DNA of 5,622 nt. Origin: Acidobacteriota bacterium (lineage in GTDB: Bacteria; Acidobacteriota; Terriglobia; Bryobacterales; JACQDG01). Position 1 is the first letter of the stretch; each line of letters opens with the position of its first letter. The translations under genes and the position numbers were made by a program. The notes below the pieces were generated by a model, which saw nothing but the letters and a program-made list of their open reading frames with translations, did no database searches and was not told the DNA's origin. This document shows positions 1 to 5,539 of this stretch, piece by piece. The stretch lies in the NCBI GenBank assembly GCA_016201185.1, contig JACQDG010000059.1:1-5622 (forward strand). Direction: 5' to 3'.

Positions 1-1
1 C

Positions 2-199
2 GAGGAGGCGACCGGCGGGGCGCGGCTCAGCCGGTCCGATCACCTGGCCCTGGAGGTGGGCGACGTCGGGGCCGTGCGGGAGACGCTGGAAAAACACGGC
101 ATTCCTCATCAGGAAGGCGGCAACCGGCGTTTGGGGATGGAGCAGATCTTCTGCCGCGACCCGGACGGGCACGTGATCGAGTTTGTGCGCTACTTTTGA
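2..199 (+). CDS. VOC (glyoxalase/bleomycin-resistance fold) protein, C-terminal part
   Basis: This is the last 65 codons of a gene cut by the left window edge, read in frame 2 and ending at TGA 197-199. The residues fit the second half of a vicinal-oxygen-chelate domain. There is a strand with SDHLALEV, in which the His (residue 14 of the fragment) sits where a metal ligand is expected. A helix VRETLEKHGIP follows, and the family ending DPDGHVIEF has the Glu (residue 60) expected as the second metal ligand. VOC proteins are metal-dependent enzymes or binding proteins of very varied chemistry (glyoxalase I, fosfomycin or bleomycin resistance, dioxygenases), so the substrate cannot be told from this half. 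The GTG of the next gene lies 32 bases downstream on the same strand, so the two may be co-transcribed. The fold is fairly certain and the function is not known. Confidence 0.8.
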   Translation, partial: EEATGGARLSRSDHLALEVGDVGAVRETLEKHGIPHQEGGNRRLGMEQIFCRDPDGHVIEFVRYF

Positions 200-231
200 G
201 ACACAGAGCAAGCAGGCGCCGGGAGTGAGAC

Positions 232-828
232 GTGCATAAAATTCTGGCGGCTTTTCTGATGATGGCGGCGGCGACGGCGGCCGCTTACGGGCAGACGGCC
301 GAGGCTTCCATCTCGGTGGGCGCCTCGATTTTCACCAACAAGGATCTGGGCGACCTGGGTGTGGTGAACGCCGTCCAGCAAACACTCAAGCTTGACAACG
401 GCTTCCGTATCTCCGCCCGCCTGAGCCTGAATCAATTGCGGTTTTTCGGCCACGAGATCGGTTACGGATATGATCGCTCTCACCTGGTCGGCCTCGAGAG
501 CGGCCCGGCCACGATGGCGGTGCACCAGGGCTTCTACGATTTTCTGGTCCACGCGCTGCCGGAAGGTTCCCCGGTTCGGCCCTTCGTCTGCGCCGGCGGC
601 GGGTTTTCTTCTTTCTACCCGCCGGGGGCTTCGGTCTACGCCGGCAACGGCATCACCAAGTTCGGTTACAACTATGGCGGCGGGATAAAGGTCAAGTTGT
701 CCCCGGTTTTCGGCCTGCGGTTCGACGTGCGCGACTATGTCAGCGGCAAGCCGGACTTCGGTCTGCCCAACGTCAAGGGCCTGCTGCACAACGTGGAAGC
801 CTCAGCAGGCTTCGCGATCCTGTTCTGA
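232..828 (+). CDS. Small outer-membrane beta-barrel protein with signal peptide
   Basis: A 198-residue secreted protein. Residues 1-20 look like a Sec signal peptide: a positive start (MHK), a hydrophobic Ala/Met/Leu core, and a likely cleavage after AYG, before Gln21. The mature part has strands of alternating polar and hydrophobic residues joined by Gly/Asn/Pro-rich turns, for example around residues 58-70, 116-128, 143-156 and 160-170. It ends in SAGFAILF, whose terminal aromatic residue is the usual signal for BAM-assisted barrel insertion. The length suits an eight-stranded OmpA/OmpX-like barrel. The start is GTG, chosen because a GGGAG ribosome-binding site (221-225) lies six bases upstream and the signal peptide begins right there. 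The gene converges with the STAS gene, leaving only 16 bases between the two stops. No enzyme motif is visible. The barrel class is well supported; whether it is a pore, an adhesin or a structural protein is unknown. Confidence 0.8.
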   Translation: MHKILAAFLMMAAATAAAYGQTAEASISVGASIFTNKDLGDLGVVNAVQQTLKLDNGFRISARLSLNQLRFFGHEIGYGYDRSHLVGLESGPATMAVHQGFYDFLVHALPEGSPVRPFVCAGGGFSSFYPPGASVYAGNGITKFGYNYGGGIKVKLSPVFGLRFDVRDYVSGKPDFGLPNVKGLLHNVEASAGFAILF

Positions 829-844
829 GGTATCTCCCGCGCTG

Positions 845-1189
845 CTAGGCGAAGCTCTTCAGGGCCGCCGCCTCATCGGTGTGCACCTCGAAGACGGTGT
901 ACAGCTTTGTGATCTGCAGCAGGTCGTGGACTTTCTTTTGCAGGTTCAGCAGTTTGAGCTGGCCGCCCTGGTTTTTGACGGTGGTGAAGCTGGAAACCAG
1001 CTCCCCGATGCCCGAACTGTCGATGTAAGTGACGTCACCGAGGTTCAAAAGAATGGTTTTCTGGCCTTTGGAAACCAGGTCGCGGACGGTTTCCCGAAGG
1101 GTGCTGGAGCCCTCGCCCAACGTGATGCGGCCGCTCAAATCGACTATGGCCGTCGCTCCTACTTGCCGCGTGCTTGCTTTGATACTCAC
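845..1189 (-). CDS. STAS-domain anti-sigma factor antagonist (SpoIIAA/RsbV type)
   Basis: A 114-residue single-domain STAS protein, the normal size for SpoIIAA/RsbV. After the first strands (AIVDLSGRI, residues 14-22) comes the core ILLNLGDVTYIDSSGIGEL, with the phosphorylation loop D57-S58-S59-G60. By alignment with Bacillus SpoIIAA, S58 is the serine phosphorylated by the partner kinase. In that family the unphosphorylated antagonist binds the RsbW/SpoIIAB-like kinase and releases what the kinase holds. The start is GTG and immediately follows the TAA of the kinase gene. An AAGGAGG site lies eight bases upstream inside the kinase gene, so the two are surely one transcript and probably translationally coupled. 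The order, kinase first and antagonist second, is the reverse of Bacillus rsbV-rsbW. No sigma factor or PP2C phosphatase gene is in the window, so the output is unknown. Confidence 0.9.
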   Translation of the reverse strand: MSIKASTRQVGATAIVDLSGRITLGEGSSTLRETVRDLVSKGQKTILLNLGDVTYIDSSGIGELVSSFTTVKNQGGQLKLLNLQKKVHDLLQITKLYTVFEVHTDEAAALKSFA

Positions 1190-1633
1190 TTAGCCTTCCT
1201 CCTTGATGGTGGCTGGGGAACAGTTTTTTATCATGACAACTTGCATCCCTTCCCGGCCCAGCCGCTGAAGGCGCAATTCGTCCATGAATGCCCGAATCAG
1301 AAACAGTCCCCGTCCTGATTTTCTCAGCAAATTCTCTTCCGCCAGAGGGTCGGGTACCTCGTCGGAATCAAAGCCTTCCCCTTGATCCTGCACGGTGATG
1401 GTTAGCCGCTCGGCGGTGGCTTCCGCGGTCAATGAGACGACCTTCTGGGTGTTGTAGCGGTTGCCGTGGACCACGGCGTTGATCACGCCTTCGCGCACGG
1501 CCATGCCGATCTGGTGGACGTCGTCCTCGGGCAGGCCGTTTTCTTCGGCGAATTTCTTAACTGCTTCCTCGGCCACATCCACGCTATCCAGCGTGCTTTC
1601 CAACTTCACCTCCAAGTTCTTGGCTCCGGCCAT
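1190..1633 (-). CDS. RsbW/SpoIIAB-like ATP-binding anti-sigma factor / serine kinase
   Basis: A 147-residue GHKL (HATPase_c) protein, the usual length for RsbW/SpoIIAB. From the ATG at 1633 the motifs are all present: the N box EGVINAVVHGN (E48, N52, H56), the G1 box DQGEGF (D83, G85, G87) and the G2 box SGRGLFLI (106-113). By family knowledge it should bind ATP-Mg, sequester a partner such as a sigma factor, and phosphorylate the STAS antagonist encoded directly downstream. The start is uncertain. The frame stays open to a TTG at 1699, which would add 22 residues, but the TTG has no properly spaced ribosome-binding site and the added residues do not resemble the family. The ATG gives a normal N terminus (AKNLEVKLES) but lacks a good Shine-Dalgarno sequence. 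It lies 112 bases after the glycosyltransferase stop and may share its transcript. Confidence 0.86.
   Translation of the reverse strand: MAGAKNLEVKLESTLDSVDVAEEAVKKFAEENGLPEDDVHQIGMAVREGVINAVVHGNRYNTQKVVSLTAEATAERLTITVQDQGEGFDSDEVPDPLAEENLLRKSGRGLFLIRAFMDELRLQRLGREGMQVVMIKNCSPATIKEEG
1198..1204 (-). promoter_or_regulatory. Ribosome-binding site of the STAS gene
   Basis: On the minus strand this reads AAGGAGG, eight bases before the GTG at 1189. It lies inside the last codons of the kinase gene, and it decides in favour of the GTG start that abuts the kinase stop. Such a strong site would allow more antagonist than kinase to be made from one mRNA, an inference that fits how partner switches are usually balanced. 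Confidence 0.7.
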
Positions 1634-1698
1634 AATAGCGGGGCGAAGGTTGGCGAATGCCTGGAAGTTCCGGGCGAAGGCGCGGTCACCTCCTCCCA

Positions 1699-1715
1699 AT
1701 TCCTTAAAAAGGAAT
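1699..1715. repeat. Short perfect inverted repeat between glycosyltransferase and kinase genes
   Basis: ATTCCTT, three A, AAGGAAT: a seven-base perfect palindromic arm pair with a three-base loop in an AT-rich island. On the minus strand it comes 30 bases after the glycosyltransferase stop. No run of T follows in that direction, so it is not a standard intrinsic terminator. It could be a weak RNA hairpin or processing site, or chance. Confidence 0.4.
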
Positions 1716-1745
1716 GCCTAAGATGGCACAATAGGAGGCTGAAAG

Positions 1746-2534
1746 TCAAGAATCGGGGCCTGCCGGAACGCCATCCGGGCCCGGCTCGGCGGGGCGGTCG
1801 TACAGGCCTTTCCAGTCGTTCAGGCGCACGCGCCACAGGTCGAGGAACATTTCCAGGCTGTCGCCGAGCAAGCTGACTTTAGTGCCCGGGGCATGGTTCC
1901 ACCGCACCGGAACCTCGGTGATACGATAGCCCAGGCGGCGGGCCAGGTACAGCACCTCCACGTCGAAGCCGAAGCGCTCCAGACGCTGGCGCCGGAAGAT
2001 GTTGCGGGCCGCCGGGCGCCGGAAGAGCTTGAAACCGCATTGGGTGTCGGCCAGGTCAAGGCCGGTCACGGCGCGCATCAGCAGGTTGAAAATGCGTCCC
2101 GCGTTCTCGCGAAAAGCCGACTGGTGCACGCCGATCAAGGAGCGGTCCAGGGCGCGGGATCCGATGGCCACGTCATAGCGATCCGGGGCGGCTGCCGCGA
2201 ACAGCCTTTCGCACTCCTCGATGGGGCTCGAGAGATCGGCATCGGTGAACAAAGCCCATTCCTGCTGCGCCTCGAGCATCCCGTGCCGGACCGAATATCC
2301 CTTGCCCCGGTTGCCGGGATTCTCGAGCACCCGAATCGACACACGCGGGCCGCTCGCGGCGCGCGCAAATTCCCGCGCCAGCTCGGCTGTGCGGTCCCGC
2401 GAGCCGTCATTCACCACCAGGATCTCACTTCGCGCGGTGCTGGCGTCCAGGTATTCCAGCACCCGCGGGAGCGTCGTAGGCAGCCGGGATTCTTCGTTGT
2501 AGGCAGGGATGATGACCGATAAGGAATCGATCAA
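1746..2534 (-). CDS. GT2 glycosyltransferase, dolichyl/polyprenyl-phosphate sugar synthase type
   Basis: A 262-residue GT-A fold enzyme expected to move a sugar from a nucleotide-sugar to a lipid phosphate or similar acceptor at the cytoplasmic membrane. The motifs run in family order: SVIIPAYNEE (6-15), VNDGSRD (41-47, whose Asp binds the nucleotide), GNRGKGYSVRHGM (74-86), the metal-binding DAD in FTDADLSSP (98-100), DTQCGFKLF (163-171) and RFGFDVEVLYLARR (187-200) with EVPVRWNH (207-214). The last two blocks point to the dolichyl-phosphate beta-glucosyltransferase-like subgroup. It has no membrane segments, unlike ArnC or GtrB relatives. The last 16 residues are a Pro/Gly-rich tail. The start is TTG with GGAGAG (2545-2540) six bases upstream; SVIIPAYNEE begins five codons later, so little can be missing. 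It heads the leftward cluster with the RsbW/STAS pair. The sugar and acceptor cannot be read from the sequence. Confidence 0.88.
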   Translation of the reverse strand: MIDSLSVIIPAYNEESRLPTTLPRVLEYLDASTARSEILVVNDGSRDRTAELAREFARAASGPRVSIRVLENPGNRGKGYSVRHGMLEAQQEWALFTDADLSSPIEECERLFAAAAPDRYDVAIGSRALDRSLIGVHQSAFRENAGRIFNLLMRAVTGLDLADTQCGFKLFRRPAARNIFRRQRLERFGFDVEVLYLARRLGYRITEVPVRWNHAPGTKVSLLGDSLEMFLDLWRVRLNDWKGLYDRPAEPGPDGVPAGPDS

Positions 2535-2539
2535 ACGGG

Positions 2540-2562
2540 CTCTCCGAATCCGCAGTATAGCA
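2540..2562 (-). promoter_or_regulatory. Extended -10 promoter and RBS for the glycosyltransferase
   Basis: On the minus strand TGCTATACT (2562-2554) is an extended -10 element, TGn followed by a five-of-six match to TATAAT. No good -35 is seen at 17 bases, which is typical of extended -10 promoters. A start of transcription near 2547 would leave a leader of about 13 bases carrying the GGAGAG ribosome-binding site (2545-2540). Confidence 0.5.
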
Positions 2563-2598
2563 GCGGCGGGTGCGCAATCTCTAACCGAAGCTTCTAAA

Positions 2599-2628
2599 TT
2601 GACAAGGCCGACATATCTTGGCTATAGT
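2599..2628 (+). promoter_or_regulatory. Sigma-70-type promoter for the rpsA operon
   Basis: A perfect -35 TTGACA (2599-2604) is followed after 18 bases by TATAGT (2623-2628), five of six matches to the -10 consensus. The surrounding sequence is locally AT-rich in a GC-rich window. Transcription would begin near 2635 and give an mRNA leader of about 215 bases before rpsA. A strong housekeeping promoter suits a ribosomal protein gene. It lies about 60 bp from the leftward extended -10, so the two promoters are back to back. Confidence 0.7.
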
Positions 2629-2634
2629 CACTTG

Positions 2635-2849
2635 TATTGAGTTTTCAATGGTTTCGAGAGTGGTGAGGTTGGGAAAAGGGGGGCTTCTCGAGCATCGCCC
2701 CTCGGCCTACCTCGCAGGCTTTTGGCGTCTCCCCGCTTGAGACAGGAAGCCTTCGTCCTGTCCCCAGCCCCGCGAGGGGCGTAAAGTCCGGCTCGCGAAT
2801 CCATTGAAGGCGCAGGCTTCGTGGCAGTCTTGAGCCGCGGAGGGTGGGA
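2635..2849 (+). promoter_or_regulatory. Long structured 5' leader of the rpsA mRNA
   Basis: About 215 bases between the likely transcription start and the rpsA ATG, with no credible gene on either strand. Visible inverted repeats are: 2654-2659 with 2686-2691 (TCGAGA/TCTCGA, around a G-rich loop); 2696-2704 with 2773-2781 (CGCCCCTCG/CGAGGGGCG, nine perfect pairs); 2705-2708 with 2716-2719; 2741-2747 with 2756-2762 (GACAGGA/TCCTGTC); 2767-2771 with 2776-2780 (GCCCC/GGGGC closing a GCGA tetraloop of GNRA type); and 2789-2794 with 2832-2837 (CGGCTC/GAGCCG), ending two bases before the ribosome-binding site. The nine-base pairing and the GNRA hairpin share 2773-2780, so they exclude each other. 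Ribosomal protein leaders are often autoregulatory, and E. coli S1 represses its own mRNA. Such control here is inference; I do not recognise a known RNA family. Confidence 0.45.
2839..2843 (+). promoter_or_regulatory. Ribosome-binding site of rpsA (decides the start)
   Basis: GGAGG sits six bases before the ATG at 2850 and directly touches the in-frame GTG at 2844. The ATG is therefore the better start, shortening the open frame by two residues. Confidence 0.75.
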
Positions 2850-4676
2850 ATGGCGACCGAACGAGAAGAGCTCCAACGCGGCGGGGAATCGGCGGCCGGC
2901 TCTAACCCCGTCATTCCTGTTCCCGCAGCAGCCAGAACGAAGACGCCGGGCCTGCCTTCTCAGCCCTCGACGGCTGCGGCCGCCGCTCCAGCCGTCTCGC
3001 CCGGCCGGGAATCCGGGTACGCCAGCCTGGTCGACGACTACAGCCATTTCTCGACGTTGCACCCCGGAGAAATACGCCAGGGCAAGATAGTCAAGATTTC
3101 GCCGGAAGAAGTCATCGTCGATATCGGCTACAAGTGTGAAGGTCTTGTCCCGATCGAACAGTTCCGGGACGCGACGGGCCAGATCCGGGTGCAGCCGGGC
3201 GACGCTATCGACGTCATGGTCGAGAACGCCCTGGATTTCGACGGCTACGTAAGGCTTTCCCACGAGCGCGCCAGACGCTTGAAGCTGTGGGATCGGCTGG
3301 AAAAGGCCTTTGCCGAACAATCTTCCATCACGGTTTATGTGCTGGACCGGGTAAAAGGGGGCCTGGAGGTGGACGTGGGTGGGGCCAGAGCCTTTCTGCC
3401 CGGCTCCCAGGTCGAGCTGCACCCCGTCCACAACCTGGAGGGCTGGAAGGGCAAGGAGCTCCAGGTTCGCATCCTGAAGCTGAACCGGAAGCGCGGCAAC
3501 ATAGTAGTGAGCCGCCGCGTGGCGCTGGAGAAGGAGCTCCAGGAGCGCCGCAAACGAACCCTGGAGATGTTGGTTGAGGGGGCCGTAGTCACCGGCACGG
3601 TCAAGAACCTCACCGACTACGGGGTCTTTGTGGACCTGGGCGGCATCGATGGCTTGTTGCACGTCACGGATATCTCCTATGGCCGCGTCAGCCATCCTTC
3701 CGAAGTGCTGCACGTGGGAGACCAGGTGACAGTGAAGGTCCTCAAGTTCGACCGCGGCCGGGACCGGGTTTCGCTGGGAATAAGACAACTGCTTCCCGAT
3801 CCCTGGGAGAGCGTGGCGGAGCGATATCCGGTCAACTGCCATGCCTTTGGCCGGGTGATGAACGTGACAGACTACGGCGCCTTCGTGGAGCTCGAGCCGG
3901 GGGTGGAAGGACTGATCCACGTTTCGGAGATGACCTGGTCGAAGCGCACCAAGCATCCCTCTAAGATCGTTCGCAGCGGCGACCAGGTGGAGGTAGTGGT
4001 GCTGGACGTGCAGCCTAAGGAGCGGAGAATCTCCCTGGGGCTGAAGCAACTGGAGCCCAACCCCTGGACCACGCTGGCCGACCGTTATGCGGTCGGCTCG
4101 GTGGTGGAAGGCCGGGTCCGCAACCTGACGGATTTCGGCGCCTTCGTGGAAATCGAAGATGGGGTGGACGGCCTGGTGCACGTCTCGGACATCTCCTGGG
4201 CCAAGCACATCAAGCACCCCAGCGAAGCCCTGCGAAAGGGCCAGCGAGTGCAGGCCGTGATCCTGCGCATCGATGCCGAAAGCCGGCGTCTTTCGCTCGG
4301 CATCAAGCAGTTGCAGCCGGACGCCTGGGAGCTGTTTTTCCAGAACCACGGGTTGGGCGACCTGGTGCGGGGCCGGGTGACCCGTCGCGCCAGCTTCGGC
4401 CTCTTCGTCGAGGTGGCCGAGGGAGTGGAAGGACTGTGTCATAATTCCGAGATTCCTTCCTACGATGAGGCGAGGGGCCCGGCGGCGCCGGCCGACGGCC
4501 AGGAAGGCCTTTTTCGGGTGATTAAGCTGAACCCGGCGGAAAAGAAGATCGGACTCAGCCTGCGGGACTTCTCCGAGGAAGCGGAGCACGACCGCAGCGA
4601 AGAAAGCCAGCGCGGGGCCGCTGCCACCAGTACCATAGAAGAGGTGCTCAGTTTCAAGGAAAGGGAGGAGAAGTAG
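2850..4676 (+). CDS. rpsA: 30S ribosomal protein S1, six S1 (OB-fold) domains
   Basis: A 608-residue S1 protein, longer than the 557 residues of E. coli S1. It should bind mRNA on the 30S subunit and help start translation. Six S1 domains are visible at about residues 73-140, 158-223, 244-313, 329-400, 415-487 and 502-573. Domains 1 and 2 are the divergent ribosome-binding type. Domains 3-5 carry the RNA-binding signature (LTDYGVFV, VTDYGAFV, LTDFGAFV, each followed by GLxHVxxxxW/Y and HPSE). Domain 6 is degenerate: SFGLFVEV and GLCHNSEI are kept, but HPSE is replaced by an Ala/Pro/Gly loop. The first 60 residues are a Pro/Ala/Ser-rich, probably disordered extension, and the last 35 are charged. 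The ATG at 2850 is preferred to GTG 2844 because of GGAGG spacing. It is the first gene of an operon with IHF/HU and HIT genes, downstream of a long leader. Confidence 0.95.
   Translation: MATEREELQRGGESAAGSNPVIPVPAAARTKTPGLPSQPSTAAAAAPAVSPGRESGYASLVDDYSHFSTLHPGEIRQGKIVKISPEEVIVDIGYKCEGLVPIEQFRDATGQIRVQPGDAIDVMVENALDFDGYVRLSHERARRLKLWDRLEKAFAEQSSITVYVLDRVKGGLEVDVGGARAFLPGSQVELHPVHNLEGWKGKELQVRILKLNRKRGNIVVSRRVALEKELQERRKRTLEMLVEGAVVTGTVKNLTDYGVFVDLGGIDGLLHVTDISYGRVSHPSEVLHVGDQVTVKVLKFDRGRDRVSLGIRQLLPDPWESVAERYPVNCHAFGRVMNVTDYGAFVELEPGVEGLIHVSEMTWSKRTKHPSKIVRSGDQVEVVVLDVQPKERRISLGLKQLEPNPWTTLADRYAVGSVVEGRVRNLTDFGAFVEIEDGVDGLVHVSDISWAKHIKHPSEALRKGQRVQAVILRIDAESRRLSLGIKQLQPDAWELFFQNHGLGDLVRGRVTRRASFGLFVEVAEGVEGLCHNSEIPSYDEARGPAAPADGQEGLFRVIKLNPAEKKIGLSLRDFSEEAEHDRSEESQRGAAATSTIEEVLSFKEREEK
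3579..4310 (+). repeat. Tandem coding repeats of S1 domains 3-5
   Basis: Three consecutive domain-length repeats of roughly 255 bases within rpsA. They are similar at protein level and partly at DNA level; for example the 15-mer CGGCGCCTTCGTGGA occurs at both 3875-3889 and 4136-4150. This is the normal internal duplication of S1, not a mobile or regulatory repeat. Confidence 0.8.
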
Positions 4677-4684
4677 AAACTGCT

Positions 4685-5038
4685 ATGACTAAAGCCGACC
4701 TGATCGAAGAAGTCTCGCGGGTGGTGGAGATGACGCGCAAGGAGTCCGAGGTCATCGTGGAAACCATTTTCGACAGCATCGTCAAGTCGCTGCGGAGCGG
4801 CGACAAGATCGAGATTCGCGGCTTCGGCAGTTTCCGCACGCGGCAACGGCAGGCGCGCGTCGGGCGGAATCCAAAGTCCGGTGACCGGGTTGAGGTGCCG
4901 GCCAAGAGAATCCCCTTCTTCAAGCCGAGCAAGGAGCTTCGCGACATTGTTAACGGCCTATCTTCAACGCGGGGCCCTTCTTCTGCCGGCGCTGCTCCCG
5001 CCATGCCGGAATCCTTTTCGGGCGCGCCGCAGGCGTAG
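4685..5038 (+). CDS. IHF/HU-family DNA-bending protein
   Basis: A 117-residue member of the HU/IHF family, which binds the DNA minor groove as a dimer and bends it by about 160 degrees in IHF. The family body is residues 1-92: helices MTKADLIEEVSRVV and RKESEVIVETIFDSIVKSL, the GFGSF turn (46-50), and the beta arm with R61-N62-P63, where the proline intercalates into DNA, then GDRVEVPAKRIPFFKPSKELRD. The ARVGRNPKSGD and FFKPSKELRD wording is closer to IHF subunits than to HU, and the position after rpsA matches ihfB of proteobacteria. No second subunit is in view, so it may act as a homodimer. Residues 93-117 form an extra Ser/Ala/Pro-rich tail. It starts eight bases after the rpsA stop. The nearest Shine-Dalgarno (GGAGG, 4664-4668) is 16 bases away, so coupling to rpsA translation is likely. 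Confidence 0.9.
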   Translation: MTKADLIEEVSRVVEMTRKESEVIVETIFDSIVKSLRSGDKIEIRGFGSFRTRQRQARVGRNPKSGDRVEVPAKRIPFFKPSKELRDIVNGLSSTRGPSSAGAAPAMPESFSGAPQA

Positions 5039-5044
5039 ACCAAG

Positions 5045-5533
5045 GTGGACTACCTCTGGAGCCCCTGGCGCTTCACTTACGTCACACATGCCGATCGAGA
5101 AACCGGCTGCGTTTTCTGCCAGAGAGCCGCCGAAACCGACGACCAGCGTAATTTCATCGTCCACCGGGGACGGCACAACTACCTACTATTGAATATCTAT
5201 CCCTACACCGTGGGCCACGTCATGATCGTGCCCTACCGCCACATCGCCACGCTGGAAGCGACTTCGACCGAAGAGCTGGCCGAGATGATGGAGCTGACCC
5301 GCCGCAGCGAAGCGGCGCTGCGAAAGATCTACCGCCCGCACGGGCTGAACCTGGGGATGAACATCGGCAAGTCGGCCGGGGCGGGAGTGGCCGAGCATAT
5401 CCACATGCACGTGCTGCCGCGTTGGGAAGCGGACGCCAACTTCCTCAGCGTAATCGGGGAGACCAGAGTGCTGCCGGAGGAGCTGGCGGTCACCTGGGGC
5501 AAGCTACGCCGCGAATTTGGAACCGGAGAGTAA
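5045..5533 (+). CDS. HIT-family protein, Ap4A phosphorylase/hydrolase type
   Basis: A 162-residue histidine-triad protein. The catalytic motif is H118-I-H120-M-H122-V-L, followed by PRW. Upstream are the family marks NIYPYTVGHVMIVPYRH (50-66) and RPHGLNLGMNIGKSAGAGVAEH (97-118). A CVFC pair (C22, C25) with nearby His residues suggests a structural zinc site, as in many HIT proteins. The N terminus MDYLWSPWR and the part after the triad (ANFLSVIGETRVLPE) closely resemble what I recall of the mycobacterial Ap4A phosphorylase Rv2613c, so breakdown of diadenosine tetraphosphate is the best guess; other nucleotide phosphoramidase or hydrolase activity is possible. The start is GTG at 5045, six bases after the IHF/HU stop and with only a weak ribosome-binding site, so translational coupling is likely. 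GTG is preferred because MDYLWSPW is the conserved N terminus. Confidence 0.9.
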   Translation: MDYLWSPWRFTYVTHADRETGCVFCQRAAETDDQRNFIVHRGRHNYLLLNIYPYTVGHVMIVPYRHIATLEATSTEELAEMMELTRRSEAALRKIYRPHGLNLGMNIGKSAGAGVAEHIHMHVLPRWEADANFLSVIGETRVLPEELAVTWGKLRREFGTGE

Positions 5534-5539
5534 CGCAGA

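Noticed and set aside
190..789. Minus-strand open frame opposite the beta-barrel gene
   Set aside because: The plus strand has a signal peptide, a ribosome-binding site and barrel features; the antisense frame shows no recognisable domain.
737..1318. Plus-strand open frame across the barrel end and the STAS gene
   Set aside because: It overlaps two well-identified genes, and its translation is low-complexity shadow sequence.
1699..1715. Intrinsic terminator for the glycosyltransferase
   Set aside because: The stem is short and AT-rich and no T run follows on the minus strand.
1893..2522. Plus-strand open frame opposite the glycosyltransferase
   Set aside because: The glycosyltransferase has all GT2 motifs in order on the minus strand; the opposite frame has none.
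2645..2914. Minus-strand 89-codon open frame over the rpsA leader
   Set aside because: It overlaps the leader and the rpsA start, has an Arg/Pro/Ser-rich composition typical of antisense frames, and shows no domain. Homologues in a database search would be needed to revive it.
2628..4589. A 653-codon open frame on the minus strand opposite rpsA
   Set aside because: It mirrors the reverse complement of a GC-rich coding gene, with repeated HV/GHLRDV-like blocks that are just antisense S1 repeats. It has no family motifs and runs over the rpsA promoter side. The plus-strand S1 gene explains the region fully.
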